Position numbers and translations under genes: made by a program | In this document: positions 38,391 through 46,736 of the stretch, piece after piece | Layout of the letters: each line of letters begins with the position of its first letter | Position numbering within the stretch: position 1 is the first letter of the stretch | Notes under the pieces: model-generated | Databases searched by the model: none | What the model saw: the letters and a program-made list of their open reading frames with translations, nothing else | What the model was told of the DNA's origin: nothing | Assembly (NCBI GenBank): GCA_023151275.1 | Contig: JAKLJI010000002.1 | Span: 152,800-216,799 of the forward strand | Length of the DNA: 64,000 nucleotides | Source of the DNA: Bacteroidia bacterium | GTDB taxonomy: Bacteria > Bacteroidota > Bacteroidia > UKL13-3 | Direction: 5' to 3'

Positions 38391-38801
38391 TTACTTCGCT
38401 CCTTCCTGTTTTTGCTCTTTTTTGCCTTGGTTGAATTCACCATTGCGTTTGCGGGTGTTGTAAACTAAAGCGTGTTTGTCAAGCGCAACGGTTAGGAAAC
38501 GCATGATACGCTCATCACGACGGAAAGCTAGTTCAAATTTGGAGATAAATTCAGGGTTTGCCTTAAACTCGAATAAATGATAGAACCCGGTCGTTTTCTT
38601 TTGAATCGGGTATGCGAGTTTGGTAAGACCCCAGTTTTCTTCATGAACCAGCTCTCCGCCATTTTCAGTGATCAGGTTGCGGTATTTTGATACTGCATCC
38701 TTCAACTGATCTTCGGAGAGTACGGGAGTGAAAATAATCACTGACTCATAGTCTTTTAGGACAACCGACTCTGCATTGCTAGATAGGTTTTTAGTTGCCA
38801 T
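38391..38801 (-). CDS. rpsF: 30S ribosomal protein S6 (bS6)
   Basis: A 136-residue ribosomal protein with the ferredoxin-like fold: [58 protein letters not shown] and [17 protein letters not shown] at 38801 (MATKNLSS) is a plausible start; the frame is open further upstream. The N-terminus is longer than in E. coli S6. The charged Lys/Glu/Gln-rich tail ([20 protein letters not shown]) is notable, because bS6 tails contribute to the 30S platform in Bacteroidota. First gene of the operon. Confidence 0.95.
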   Translation of the reverse strand: MATKNLSSNAESVVLKDYESVIIFTPVLSEDQLKDAVSKYRNLITENGGELVHEENWGLTKLAYPIQKKTTGFYHLFEFKANPEFISKFELAFRRDERIMRFLTVALDKHALVYNTRKRNGEFNQGKKEQKQEGAK

Positions 38802-39125
38802 TACTGGGTTAATTATTAAAAAGGACCGCGAAGATAGGGATATTTTTTTTAGTATCAAGCACTTTTACCAAAAACTGTCCTGTTTTGTGCTCATTATTAG
38901 GCAAACAAACAAGGCCCATACAACCACAAACCTAAGTTTATCGCTATTGGGGCTCATTCAAAGATACATTCAAATCTAGAAAATCATTAATCCATCTTTT
39001 CCAATGTCCTTCAGATAAATGGAAATCAGGACACAATGGATTCGGAAAATTTTGAATTCCCTCGCAATCAGAACCCGTGAAGAAAATGTGATTGAACTTA
39101 ATTTCAATTCTCCTACTTTAGCAAA
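38802..39125. other. Divergent intergenic region between rpsF and dnaX
   Basis: About 324 bases with no gene. It must hold the rpsF operon promoter and leader on the minus strand and the dnaX promoter on the plus strand (39092-39121). No conserved leader structure for S6/S18 autoregulation was recognised by eye. Confidence 0.5.
39092..39121 (+). promoter_or_regulatory. Promoter of dnaX
   Basis: TTG (39092-39094), a 19-base spacer and TACTTTAG (39114-39121, one change from TAnnTTTG) lie 4 bases before the ATG at 39126. Confidence 0.55.
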
Positions 39126-40906
39126 ATGGAAAACTTTGTGGTGAGCGCCCGAAAATACCGTCCTTCCCGATTTGACACGGTAATTGGGCAGGAACATGTG
39201 GTGCAAACACTCAAAAACGCTATAAGAAATAGGCATTTGGCACATGCCTTTTTGTTTTGCGGCCCTCGTGGTGTTGGTAAAACCACAAGCGCCCGCTTGC
39301 TTGCCAAAACCATAAACTGTACCCAATTATCAGAGGATTTTGAAGCATGCAATACTTGCGATAGCTGCAAAGCATTCAATGCAAACGCATCCTTTAATAT
39401 CTACGAACTTGATGCCGCTTCGAATAACTCAGTGGAGGACATTAGAGGTTTGGTAGATCAGGTAAGGTACGCCCCTCAAGGTGCCCAATACAAAATCTAT
39501 ATCATTGATGAGGTGCACATGCTTAGCTCCTCCGCTTTCAATGCCTTTTTGAAAACCCTCGAAGAACCACCTCCATACGCAAAGTTTATCTTAGCAACTA
39601 CCGAAAAGCACAAGATCCTTCCTACTATCCTATCCAGATGTCAGGTTTTTGATTTTCACCGCATAAAAATTGAAGATGCTGTTAAACAACTGAAAACCAT
39701 CTGTCAGCAGGAAAATATTGTTGCTGAAGAAGAAGCATTGCATGTCATTGCAAAAAAGGCAGATGGTGCCATGCGTGATGCGCTTTCTATTTTTGATAGA
39801 ATAGTGAGCTTTAGTGGTGATAAAATTGCCTACCAAGATGTAATTGCTAACCTGAATATCCTCGATTACGATTACTACTTCAAGGCAACTAATTTATTGC
39901 TCAATGAAGACTTGGCTGGCTCACTCTTACTATTTGATGAAATCCTGAACAATGGTTTTGAGGGACAGCATTTTCTTCAAGGATTTGCCGAACACCTGAG
40001 AAATTTAATGGTTTGTCGCCATCCTGATACATTAAAACTGCTAGAAGTTGCTCCGAATGTAGCTTCAAAATTTGCCAATCAGGCCAAAATTGCAGATGCC
40101 ACCTGGTTGTTAAATGCACTGAATATTCTCTCCCAAACCGAGTTCCATTACAAAACAAGTAGAAACCAACGTCTGCATGTAGAACTGGCCTTAATGAAGC
40201 TTTGCAACCTTCGAAGAGCTATCGCTTTAAGCGGAGCCGATAAAAAAAAAAGCATGAATTAAGTCCAAGCGAACCTCCTAAAATTCAGCTAAACCAAGAA
40301 GTCTATTCTCCTTCTGAAAAATCTGAGCCGGCAAAAGAAACTACAATTCCCGCAGCTGAGCCAAAGATTCAAAATCAAACTTTTTCCGAAAATCCTTCCA
40401 AATTCACCGAAGGTTTGTTTACTTTAAATAAACAGAACCAGTTGGATATGCTTCGGAAGCAAGTGCTTCAAAGGGTTGAAAATACAGAAACTACCACCTC
40501 ACCTAATTCCGAAGTAAAACAATCCTTTGCCCTCGAACCATTTACAAAGGAAGATTTTGAAAATGTTTTGCAGGAATACATTGCCGAATTGGAAAAAACG
40601 GCCAAAACCAGGATTTCAAGCTTTTTGAAACAATCAAGATTTAAGTTATTACCTGATTTTAAGGTTGAACTGGAACTTCGCAGTAAACTGGAACTCGAAC
40701 TTTTGGACGAGGAAAAATTGGATATTATTCCGTTTTTCAGAAGCCGATTAAAAAATGGAAGCTTTGATTTTGTTTATTTGATTAATTCAGACCTTATCCA
40801 AACAACAAAAAAAGCGAGTAAACAAGATGTGCTTAAGCTTATGAATGAGAAGAACCCAATTCTTGCAGATTTTGTTACCCAATTGGGATTAGAAATTGAA
40901 TATTAA
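39126..40906 (+). CDS. dnaX: DNA polymerase III subunits gamma/tau, read through an A10 frameshift site
   Basis: The clamp-loader ATPase. Zero frame (39126-40262, 378 residues) has Walker A G46-T53 (GPRGVGKT), zinc ligands C65, C75, C78 and C81, DEVH in IIDEVHMLSSSAFNAFLKTLEEPP-type segment near 125, and sensor ATTEKHKILPTILSRCQVFDF. It ends KKKSMN then TAA, just after ten A residues (40242-40251). From the A run, the -1 frame is open without a stop to 40906: a Pro/Glu/Lys-rich linker (SPSEPPKIQ), then a C-terminal domain ending LADFVTQLGLEIEY, as in full-length Bacteroidota DnaX. A slip therefore yields a 593-residue tau-like product and no slip a gamma-like one. A recent indel or assembly error is the alternative. 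The downstream gene starts 1 base later. Confidence 0.85.
40242..40252 (+). promoter_or_regulatory. Slippery A10-G tract in dnaX (frameshift or transcriptional slippage site)
   Basis: Ten consecutive A residues are read as AAA AAA AAA AGC in the zero frame, with a stop TAA three codons later. A -1 shift, or RNA with one extra A, gives AAA AAA AAA AAG and enters the long open frame. A GGAG at 40233-40236 lies 5 bases upstream and could act as an internal Shine-Dalgarno stimulator, and a small hairpin (CGCT-TTA-AGCG) overlaps it. No strong downstream structure was seen. Confidence 0.7.
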
Positions 40907-40907
40907 T

Positions 40908-41516
40908 ATGGAACTATCCAACGAACGAATAAAAAGGTCATTTAGATTTCGCCTTAAAAGAATTTTCAACTTCTTCCTAAAAGGCTTGCTAATAACACTT
41001 CCCATTTATGCAACTTTTTACATTATCAGCTCCCTTGTAAAGCGTATCGATAAAATACTTGAACTCGAAACACCCGGATTGGGTTTTTTAATTGTTATTG
41101 GAGGAATCACCGTTATCGGTTTAATTGGCTCAAGCTTTTTCCTGAGCCCAATTGTTAATTTACTGGATGAATTGCTGAATAAAATTCCTTTTGTACGGAC
41201 AATCTACAGTTCAGCAAAAGACTTGATTGGTGCCTTTGTAGGAGAAAAAAATAAGTTTTCAAAACCTGTTTTAGTTGAATTAGCTCCCGGTGTTTACAAA
41301 CCTGGATTCATTACACAAGACGACCTAAATGACTTGGAACTTCCCGGCATGATGGCGGTTTATTTTCCGCATTCCTATGCATTTTCAGGAAACTTGTTTT
41401 TGGTTGAAAATCAAAAAGTGAAACACTTTAGTGGAAGCACATCCGCATTTATGAAATTTATTGTCTCAGGTGGTGTAAGCGATATTAATCAACCTGAAAA
41501 AGATTCAGAGGTATGA
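40908..41516 (+). CDS. DUF502 family membrane protein
   Basis: A 202-residue protein with two N-terminal membrane segments (about 26-46 and 60-82) and the DUF502 blocks TLPIYATFYIISSLVKRID, GLIGSSFFLSPIVNLLDELLNKIPFVRTIYSSAKDLIGAF and GMMAVYFPHSYAFSGNLFLV. Function unknown across the family. ATG at 40908 follows the dnaX stop by 1 base; it overlaps the next gene by 4 bases (ATGA), so dnaX, DUF502 and the prenyltransferase may be cotranscribed. Confidence 0.9.
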   Translation: MELSNERIKRSFRFRLKRIFNFFLKGLLITLPIYATFYIISSLVKRIDKILELETPGLGFLIVIGGITVIGLIGSSFFLSPIVNLLDELLNKIPFVRTIYSSAKDLIGAFVGEKNKFSKPVLVELAPGVYKPGFITQDDLNDLELPGMMAVYFPHSYAFSGNLFLVENQKVKHFSGSTSAFMKFIVSGGVSDINQPEKDSEV

Positions 41517-42397
41517 TTACAAAATTCCTCGCACTTTTAAGGCTCATTCGTCCGGTAAACCTCGGTATGATTGTAATAACCCAGGTTTTTGCTTATTACT
41601 TTTTAAGTCCACAAATTCATTGGAAATCGTTGCTTGAATTTCAATTTGTGTTTTTGGTTCTAGCCTCCATGTTTGTTGCTGCTGCCGGTTACATCATTAA
41701 CGATTACATGGATGTTAAGCTTGATTTGGTAAATAAGCCGGAAAAAGTAGTTGTTGGTATTCAAATTTCCAGAAGATGGACCATGTTTTGGCATTTTGCG
41801 CTTACCTCAATTGCCTATTTTCTCGCCTGGCAGGTAAATAAAAAGGTGTTTCTATTAGTGGTATTATGTAGCGTATTATTATGGATTTATTCCCAGTTTC
41901 TAAAAAAAACCTATCTCATAGGTAACCTACTGGTAAGTTTTCTAACAGCGAATACCATTTTGATTCTGATGTTTTTCAATCCGGATATTATGACCCATGG
42001 CACTTGGGTTTATGCAAGTTTTGCATTTTTAACTACCCTTATACGTGAAATCATCAAAGATACCGAGGACATGCGAGGAGATCAGTTATTCAAAAGCAAT
42101 ACAATTCCAATTGCCCTTGGAGTAAGAAAAACGAAACAAATTCTATTAAACCTTCAACTCGTGCTGATAATCTTTACGTTTGCAACCGTTAGTTTTTTTG
42201 AAGCATTAAGCTACAGTACCAATCGAATTTACCTCATGTATTTCATGTACCAAATGCTGTTTTCCATTGTACCTATGGCTATCATGTGGTGGTTTATTAG
42301 AATGGCAGACACTAAAAATGATTTTAGCAGATTAAGTCTAATGGCCAAACTCATTATGCTTTCAGGAGTAATTGGAATGGTTTTTTGGAGGTATTAA
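41513..42397 (+). CDS. UbiA-family prenyltransferase
   Basis: A 294-residue protein with eight to nine membrane segments and both Asp-rich sites of the family, NDYMDVKLDLVNKPEK near residues 64-79 and DTEDMRGDQ near 183-191. The pattern resembles geranylgeranylglycerol-phosphate geranylgeranyltransferase-like members found in Bacteroidota rather than MenA. Acceptor substrate is uncertain. Coupled to DUF502 by a 4-base overlap. Confidence 0.88.
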   Translation: MITKFLALLRLIRPVNLGMIVITQVFAYYFLSPQIHWKSLLEFQFVFLVLASMFVAAAGYIINDYMDVKLDLVNKPEKVVVGIQISRRWTMFWHFALTSIAYFLAWQVNKKVFLLVVLCSVLLWIYSQFLKKTYLIGNLLVSFLTANTILILMFFNPDIMTHGTWVYASFAFLTTLIREIIKDTEDMRGDQLFKSNTIPIALGVRKTKQILLNLQLVLIIFTFATVSFFEALSYSTNRIYLMYFMYQMLFSIVPMAIMWWFIRMADTKNDFSRLSLMAKLIMLSGVIGMVFWRY

Positions 42398-42483
42398 ATT
42401 AGCAGAAAAAACGAATCACAGGAATTTACCAACTCTCTATTCAGGAAAAATTGAGAGTTAAAACGCTTTTAGGAAACCGGATT

Positions 42484-42957
42484 TCAAATCTCCTTTTGAA
42501 GCCCAACAATTAGTCCCTCAATGCATCGCTCCAAAATCTGATGCACCTCAATAAAATCCTGCTCAGTTCCATAATAGGGGTCTGGAACCGTTGTGCTTTT
42601 AGCTGCCTTTAAATCGTAGTTTCTAAGAAATTCAATTTTTGAGGCATACTCCCCTTCTGTATCCAATTTTATCAACGTTTTGAAATTGGCCTCTTCCATA
42701 ACAAAAATGCGATCAAAAGAACTAAAGTCTGACTTACTAAAGGTCCTGGCACGATGTGAAATTTCAACACCAAATTTCCTAGCTACACTGCGGGTTCTTG
42801 GATCGGCTAACTCCCCAGTATGGTAAGAATTTGTACCACAACTATCCGCAACAAATTGATGCTGCAATCCAAGCTCCTCAATACGCTTATTGAAAATCGC
42901 CTCCGCCAAGGGAGAGCGGCAAATATTCCCTAAACAGACAAATAGTACCTTCATCAT
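42484..42957 (-). CDS. Low molecular weight protein-tyrosine phosphatase
   Basis: A 157-residue phosphatase. The P-loop C8-LGNIC-R14-S (CX5R) at the N-terminus binds phosphate, and the general acid lies in VPDPYYG near residue 124. It removes phosphate from tyrosine or arginine in proteins, often tied to BY-kinases in polysaccharide export, but no kinase is adjacent. The start may be either of two adjacent ATG codons. It is divergent from the PagL-like gene with 32 bases between the starts. Confidence 0.95.
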   Translation of the reverse strand: MMKVLFVCLGNICRSPLAEAIFNKRIEELGLQHQFVADSCGTNSYHTGELADPRTRSVARKFGVEISHRARTFSKSDFSSFDRIFVMEEANFKTLIKLDTEGEYASKIEFLRNYDLKAAKSTTVPDPYYGTEQDFIEVHQILERCIEGLIVGLQKEI

Positions 42958-42977
42958 TCAAATTTGGCACAAAGGTC

Positions 42978-42985
42978 TAGATTTG
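42978..42985 (+). promoter_or_regulatory. -7 promoter element of the PagL-like gene
   Basis: TAGATTTG matches TAnnTTTG exactly and ends 4 bases before the ATG at 42990. Confidence 0.5.
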
Positions 42986-42989
42986 TAAA

Positions 42990-44126
42990 ATGCGATATGC
43001 ATTAATTTTTCTTTTTTGCTGCCTTCAAATTGCTTCAATGGCTCAAACTACAGTAGGCTTTGAACCTTTTGCAGGTTATCACTTTGCACCCAACAAAATT
43101 GAAAAAACCGGAGAATCCATGAATCGGTTTTGCTATGGAGCCGACCTTGTTCTCGATAAAAGCGAATGGATTCCTCAAGGTTTAATAAATAGCCATGGCT
43201 CTCCAACATTTGGTTTCAGGTTAAGGGCTGCAGGAATACGTCCTTTAGATACATTCGGGTATTCGTTTGCCATAATGCCACAACTTGAACAACCGGTATT
43301 CAAATGGAAAAAAATCGCCGGCTTGGTCCGATTAGCCTATGGCGTAAATGGAAACACCAAAGTGTATGATTTTGAAAGCAATTTCGACAACAGGGCAATT
43401 AGCAGTTATATTAATTTCGGAGTGGATTTCGCCGGTGGATTGTCAATTCGCTCCGGTAAAAGCAATGAATTCAGGGTTTTCACCGGTTTGTACCATGTTT
43501 CAAACGGAAGCCTTAAAATGTCAAATGGAGGAATAAATTTAATTTATTTGTCATTGGGCTATCGGTTTTCAAACCAAAATAAATTAGACCAATTTTATGC
43601 ATCTCGCTCCAATTCAAAGTTGCATGAAAATCACCGGTATTATTTGCAAATACTCCCATTTATTGCCAACCGCGAAATAGGCTATATTCAAAACATTCAA
43701 CGATTCTGGATTAGTGGAGTAACAACTGCATTTTACAAAAAAGTCAATTCATGGTATTCCCTTGGATTAGGTGCTGACTTCTTTCTGGATGCAAGTCCAG
43801 TCATAAAATCAAAAGATTCTGTAATTGCCTCAACTGTGCACATAGGACAAAGAGCTTTTTATGCCCTTGGAATTCACCAACAATACGAATTTGGCCGCTG
43901 GTTTTTCCCACTCGGGATTCACCATTACCTCAACAATACAGCCGAACCAGTTTATATTCGATTTGGATTGGGATATTCGGCCAAATCAGGTTTTACTACC
44001 GGATGCTTTTTCAAGGGAACCCTAAATAGTTCTGGTAAATTGAACAGCGACTTTATGGAATGGAGCCTGGGCTACCGGTTCAATTTCTCCGGTAACCGGA
44101 ATAATCAAGTGTTTGAAAAACAATAA
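42990..44126 (+). CDS. PagL-like acyloxyacyl hydrolase family outer-membrane protein
   Basis: A 378-residue protein with a signal peptide (MRYALIFLFCCLQIASMAQ) and a beta-barrel pattern. GLYHVSNGSLKMSNGGINLIYLS near residues 165-185 has the His-x-Ser-Asn-Gly signature of PagL, which removes the 3-O-acyl chain from lipid A. The protein is about twice the size of PagL; the C-terminal half (after YRF near 192) seems to be a second barrel-like repeat ending LGYRFNFSGNRN. Lipid A deacylation is a family-based inference. The last 47 bases overlap the 3' end of the COG3014 gene on the other strand. Confidence 0.75.
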   Translation: MRYALIFLFCCLQIASMAQTTVGFEPFAGYHFAPNKIEKTGESMNRFCYGADLVLDKSEWIPQGLINSHGSPTFGFRLRAAGIRPLDTFGYSFAIMPQLEQPVFKWKKIAGLVRLAYGVNGNTKVYDFESNFDNRAISSYINFGVDFAGGLSIRSGKSNEFRVFTGLYHVSNGSLKMSNGGINLIYLSLGYRFSNQNKLDQFYASRSNSKLHENHRYYLQILPFIANREIGYIQNIQRFWISGVTTAFYKKVNSWYSLGLGADFFLDASPVIKSKDSVIASTVHIGQRAFYALGIHQQYEFGRWFFPLGIHHYLNNTAEPVYIRFGLGYSAKSGFTTGCFFKGTLNSSGKLNSDFMEWSLGYRFNFSGNRNNQVFEKQ

Positions 44127-45495
44127 ACTGCAAACCTTTCTGCTGTTTTGCTAACCTTAAAGTTTGCCGGTTTGTATCATTCGCTTTTTGACCTGCATTC
44201 AGCTGAACAGTTAACACAGAATCAGAAGCTTGTAAAGGAATTCTTGCATAGTTAATCTCATAAGGAACCAATTGCCAATTTCGAGTATCTGCTTGCTCAC
44301 TTATAGCCCCGTAAAGCGATGCAGCCAATGCAAGTCCATCCTTTTTTTCTTTATTCGCTTTGTAAACAGCCAATTGTTTTAGGGCTATTCTTAAACAGGC
44401 TTCACCCAATTCCCTCAGCATTCTGTCTTTCAAACTCCTAAAGGCAATAGCGTTTATATTTTCTGCCGATTCAAAAACAAAAGTTTCTCCTTCTTTTTCA
44501 ATCCGAGCTGATTTGTAAATTGGCACCCTGCTAATGTATTCAGGTAATGAAATTCTAAAGAATCGCATTCCAAGTAGGTCAATCCGTTCATCTTTATCAC
44601 CTACATAATACGGAAAGGAGAAACCAAGATCATGATTTACAAAATTCACATATCCGTTGCCCGCTGGAATAATTGAAAAATTCACTGAATTCTGGTCCTT
44701 TACCGGACCTAACCCATTATTCCAAAACACCAGAACTTCACGTTTGCTCATGTCCCTCTCAGGACTAAAGTTTAAGTTAAATTCCTTTTCGTACCTTTCT
44801 TGCTCTTCCTTGAACCCACTCAAATAGGCCGTTCTAATTAAATCCCGCTTCAATTGATTTGGCACTTCAGAAGAAAACAATTGTTTATAGTCATCCTTAT
44901 AAACCTCAAAAGCGTTTCGGTAGGCAATAAATGCATCATTGTACTCTCCTCTGGCATCATAAACAAGACCTAATAACTGATGAGCAAATGCATCCCTCTT
45001 GTACTTATTCTCTGCTTTAATTTTATCTGAATTTCGTTGCATTTTTAAAAGCATACGCTTCGCTTCAATCAATGCTTCATCCAACCTACCAGTCATTAAA
45101 TAGGCTGTTGTAGTATAATAATGCAGTATTACCTTTTCAAAATCTTCACCTGCATAAGTGGTAATATTTTTGTTGGTAAAAACTGCTGCAAGTTGCTCAG
45201 CTCCAGACTTATTAAAATCTTCAATAAAATAATCGGCCTTTCTGAAATAGACCAACGAATTCTCATAATCTCCCGCCATCCATAACACAGTTCCTTTGTT
45301 GAGGTAGAACAGCAAAAGATTTCTTTTCTGACTCTCAAACTTTTGGTCATTTGCGAGCAACCTTCCAGCCTTTTTCAAGTCAGAAGAATACACCGCATCC
45401 ATTAACTCCTTGTTCTTTACATAATAAGAGTTGCAGGAACTAAAATGTAATACAGCCCCAATCAGCAATAACCTAAAAAAGGTTGAAAAAGACAT
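44080..45495 (-). CDS. COG3014-type lipoprotein with TPR-like repeats
   Basis: A 471-residue lipoprotein. ATG at 45495 gives a proper lipoprotein signal (FFRLLLIGAVLHFSSC) with the lipidated Cys near residue 21. The N-terminal half has TPR-like helices (NKGTVLWMAGDYENSLVYFRKAD, QLLGLVYDARGEYNDAFIAYRNA), and the C-terminal half is beta-rich. It is next to an LpoB-like gene, a pairing known in several Bacteroidota and Proteobacteria, which suggests a joint role in peptidoglycan synthesis control. It starts 5 bases after the LpoB stop. Function is not established. Confidence 0.8.
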   Translation of the reverse strand: MSFSTFFRLLLIGAVLHFSSCNSYYVKNKELMDAVYSSDLKKAGRLLANDQKFESQKRNLLLFYLNKGTVLWMAGDYENSLVYFRKADYFIEDFNKSGAEQLAAVFTNKNITTYAGEDFEKVILHYYTTTAYLMTGRLDEALIEAKRMLLKMQRNSDKIKAENKYKRDAFAHQLLGLVYDARGEYNDAFIAYRNAFEVYKDDYKQLFSSEVPNQLKRDLIRTAYLSGFKEEQERYEKEFNLNFSPERDMSKREVLVFWNNGLGPVKDQNSVNFSIIPAGNGYVNFVNHDLGFSFPYYVGDKDERIDLLGMRFFRISLPEYISRVPIYKSARIEKEGETFVFESAENINAIAFRSLKDRMLRELGEACLRIALKQLAVYKANKEKKDGLALAASLYGAISEQADTRNWQLVPYEINYARIPLQASDSVLTVQLNAGQKANDTNRQTLRLAKQQKGLQFIVFQTLDYSGYRRN

Positions 45496-45500
45496 CCAGC

Positions 45501-46088
45501 TTAGTTTTTGATGTACTTTTTGATTTGCTTTTCGCCAAGCCAAACTTTTTCATTGGTTTCCAAATCAGTGAGTTCCAAATTGATTTGATAAGACACAACC
45601 CGCTGCTTTTTATACTCATCAACAATGGATGTAATAACCCCACTCAAAATGAAGTCGGCTCCTTTTTCTTTACCCCAACGTTTGCGAGTTGCTTCATCTG
45701 CAAAGGTTTGTTGGTCATTCCGTTCATCTCTCGCTTCGTTTCGGGCATCTCCACTTTGAACAACGCTAACTGTTCCTGAATTAATAAAAGACCTTTCCAT
45801 GTTTTTGATGAAAGCCGTTGCATCAATATGCTCCGAGGTTTTATTTTTTATTGATCCAACAATAACGGTTGGCCTCTTGCCTTTATCTCGCTCAAAATTG
45901 GTTCTCCACGGTCTATCAAGCACATCTTTTATCATTTCATCTGCTACCAATTTGGAATCTGTATCATTCCAACGACCGGAAATATCTACAACCTGGTTAG
46001 GATCGATGCGTTGAACCTGACGGCTAGCCCCGCAATCACTAAAAATAAATGTAGCCGATAGGCCCGCAACAAGAATTAGCTTTTTCAT
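45501..46088 (-). CDS. LpoB-like penicillin-binding protein activator
   Basis: A 195-residue lipoprotein (signal MKKLILVAGLSATFIFSDC) of the LpoB/COG3417 group. Features are DISGRWNDTDSKLVADEMIKD near 35, PTVIVGSIKNKTSEHIDATAF near 73, the aggregated GADFILSGVITSIVDEYK, and a C-terminal strand LTDLETNEKVWLGEKQIKK. In E. coli LpoB sits in the outer membrane and activates PBP1b. Its partner here would be a class A PBP elsewhere. First gene of a two-gene operon with the COG3014 lipoprotein. Confidence 0.82.
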   Translation of the reverse strand: MKKLILVAGLSATFIFSDCGASRQVQRIDPNQVVDISGRWNDTDSKLVADEMIKDVLDRPWRTNFERDKGKRPTVIVGSIKNKTSEHIDATAFIKNMERSFINSGTVSVVQSGDARNEARDERNDQQTFADEATRKRWGKEKGADFILSGVITSIVDEYKKQRVVSYQINLELTDLETNEKVWLGEKQIKKYIKN

Positions 46089-46170
46089 GGTTTATTTTTT
46101 TAAGTTAAGTAACAAATACCATTCCAAAGGAAAATTTGCAAAGAAAAAATCCTCAAAAAGTCCATTTGCC

Positions 46171-46178
46171 TATTTTTG
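46171..46178 (+). promoter_or_regulatory. -7 promoter element of the thioredoxin-like lipoprotein gene
   Basis: TATTTTTG matches TAnnTTTG exactly and ends 4 bases before the ATG at 46183. Confidence 0.5.
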
Positions 46179-46182
46179 ATAA

Positions 46183-46713
46183 ATGATAAAATTACAAATC
46201 TCAGCATGCAGTAAAGGAATTATAGGAATTGTTCTCTTTTTTATAATCACCTCTTGTACACCAAAAATCAAAAGTCTTACTGCTCAAAAACTTGAAAATG
46301 AAACGATTTGGATAGGAAAAATACAAAAGAAAAACCTTCTTAACAACAAGCTCTTCCCTTGGTTTCAGCCAGCATATTCACAGTTCAAAATAGAACATAT
46401 TGATTCCATTAAACGCGACAACTGGAAGGCTTCAATTGTTGCCGGCACCTGGTGCAGTGATACCCAACGTGAATTACCCAAATGGATAAAGATCCTGGAA
46501 GCCAGAAATATTCCTTTGAGCAATGTTCAAATTATTCTGGTTGATCATAGCAAATCAAATCCTTGGTTTTATTCCTGGGCTGCTGACATTACGAGCATTC
46601 CTGCCATTTTGTTTTATTCAAATGGAAAAGAGATTGGACGACTAATTGAACAAACAGGTGACAAAACTGAACACGAATTTGATAGTATTCTACGTTTAGG
46701 GCAAATACCTTAA
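46183..46713 (+). CDS. Thioredoxin-fold lipoprotein
   Basis: A 176-residue protein with a lipoprotein signal (GIVLFFIITSC) and a thioredoxin-like fold. The active-site region is VAGTWCSDTQRELPKW near 86-101, with a single Cys where CxxC is usual, and the cis-Pro strand is ITSIPAILFYSNGKEIGRL. With one active-site Cys it is unlikely to be a classical disulfide oxidoreductase; it may bind thiols or act as a chaperone. Has its own promoter element. Confidence 0.82.
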   Translation: MIKLQISACSKGIIGIVLFFIITSCTPKIKSLTAQKLENETIWIGKIQKKNLLNNKLFPWFQPAYSQFKIEHIDSIKRDNWKASIVAGTWCSDTQRELPKWIKILEARNIPLSNVQIILVDHSKSNPWFYSWAADITSIPAILFYSNGKEIGRLIEQTGDKTEHEFDSILRLGQIP

Positions 46714-46722
46714 ATAAAACCA

Positions 46723-46730
46723 TACTTTTG
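46723..46730 (+). promoter_or_regulatory. -7 promoter element of surE
   Basis: TACTTTTG matches TAnnTTTG exactly and ends 6 bases before ATG 46737. It overlaps the TTG at 46728, arguing against that earlier start. Confidence 0.5.
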
Positions 46731-46736
46731 CACCAA

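Noticed and set aside
40415-40906. Separate gene downstream of dnaX
   Set aside because: The frame begins at a TTG without promoter or ribosome site, is open back to the A10 tract, and its content matches the DnaX tau C-terminus. Treated as part of dnaX.
42431-42459. Hairpin between the UbiA-family gene and the phosphatase gene
   Set aside because: Only a 7-bp stem (AACTCTC/GAGAGTT) with a long loop and no T run; too weak to call a terminator.
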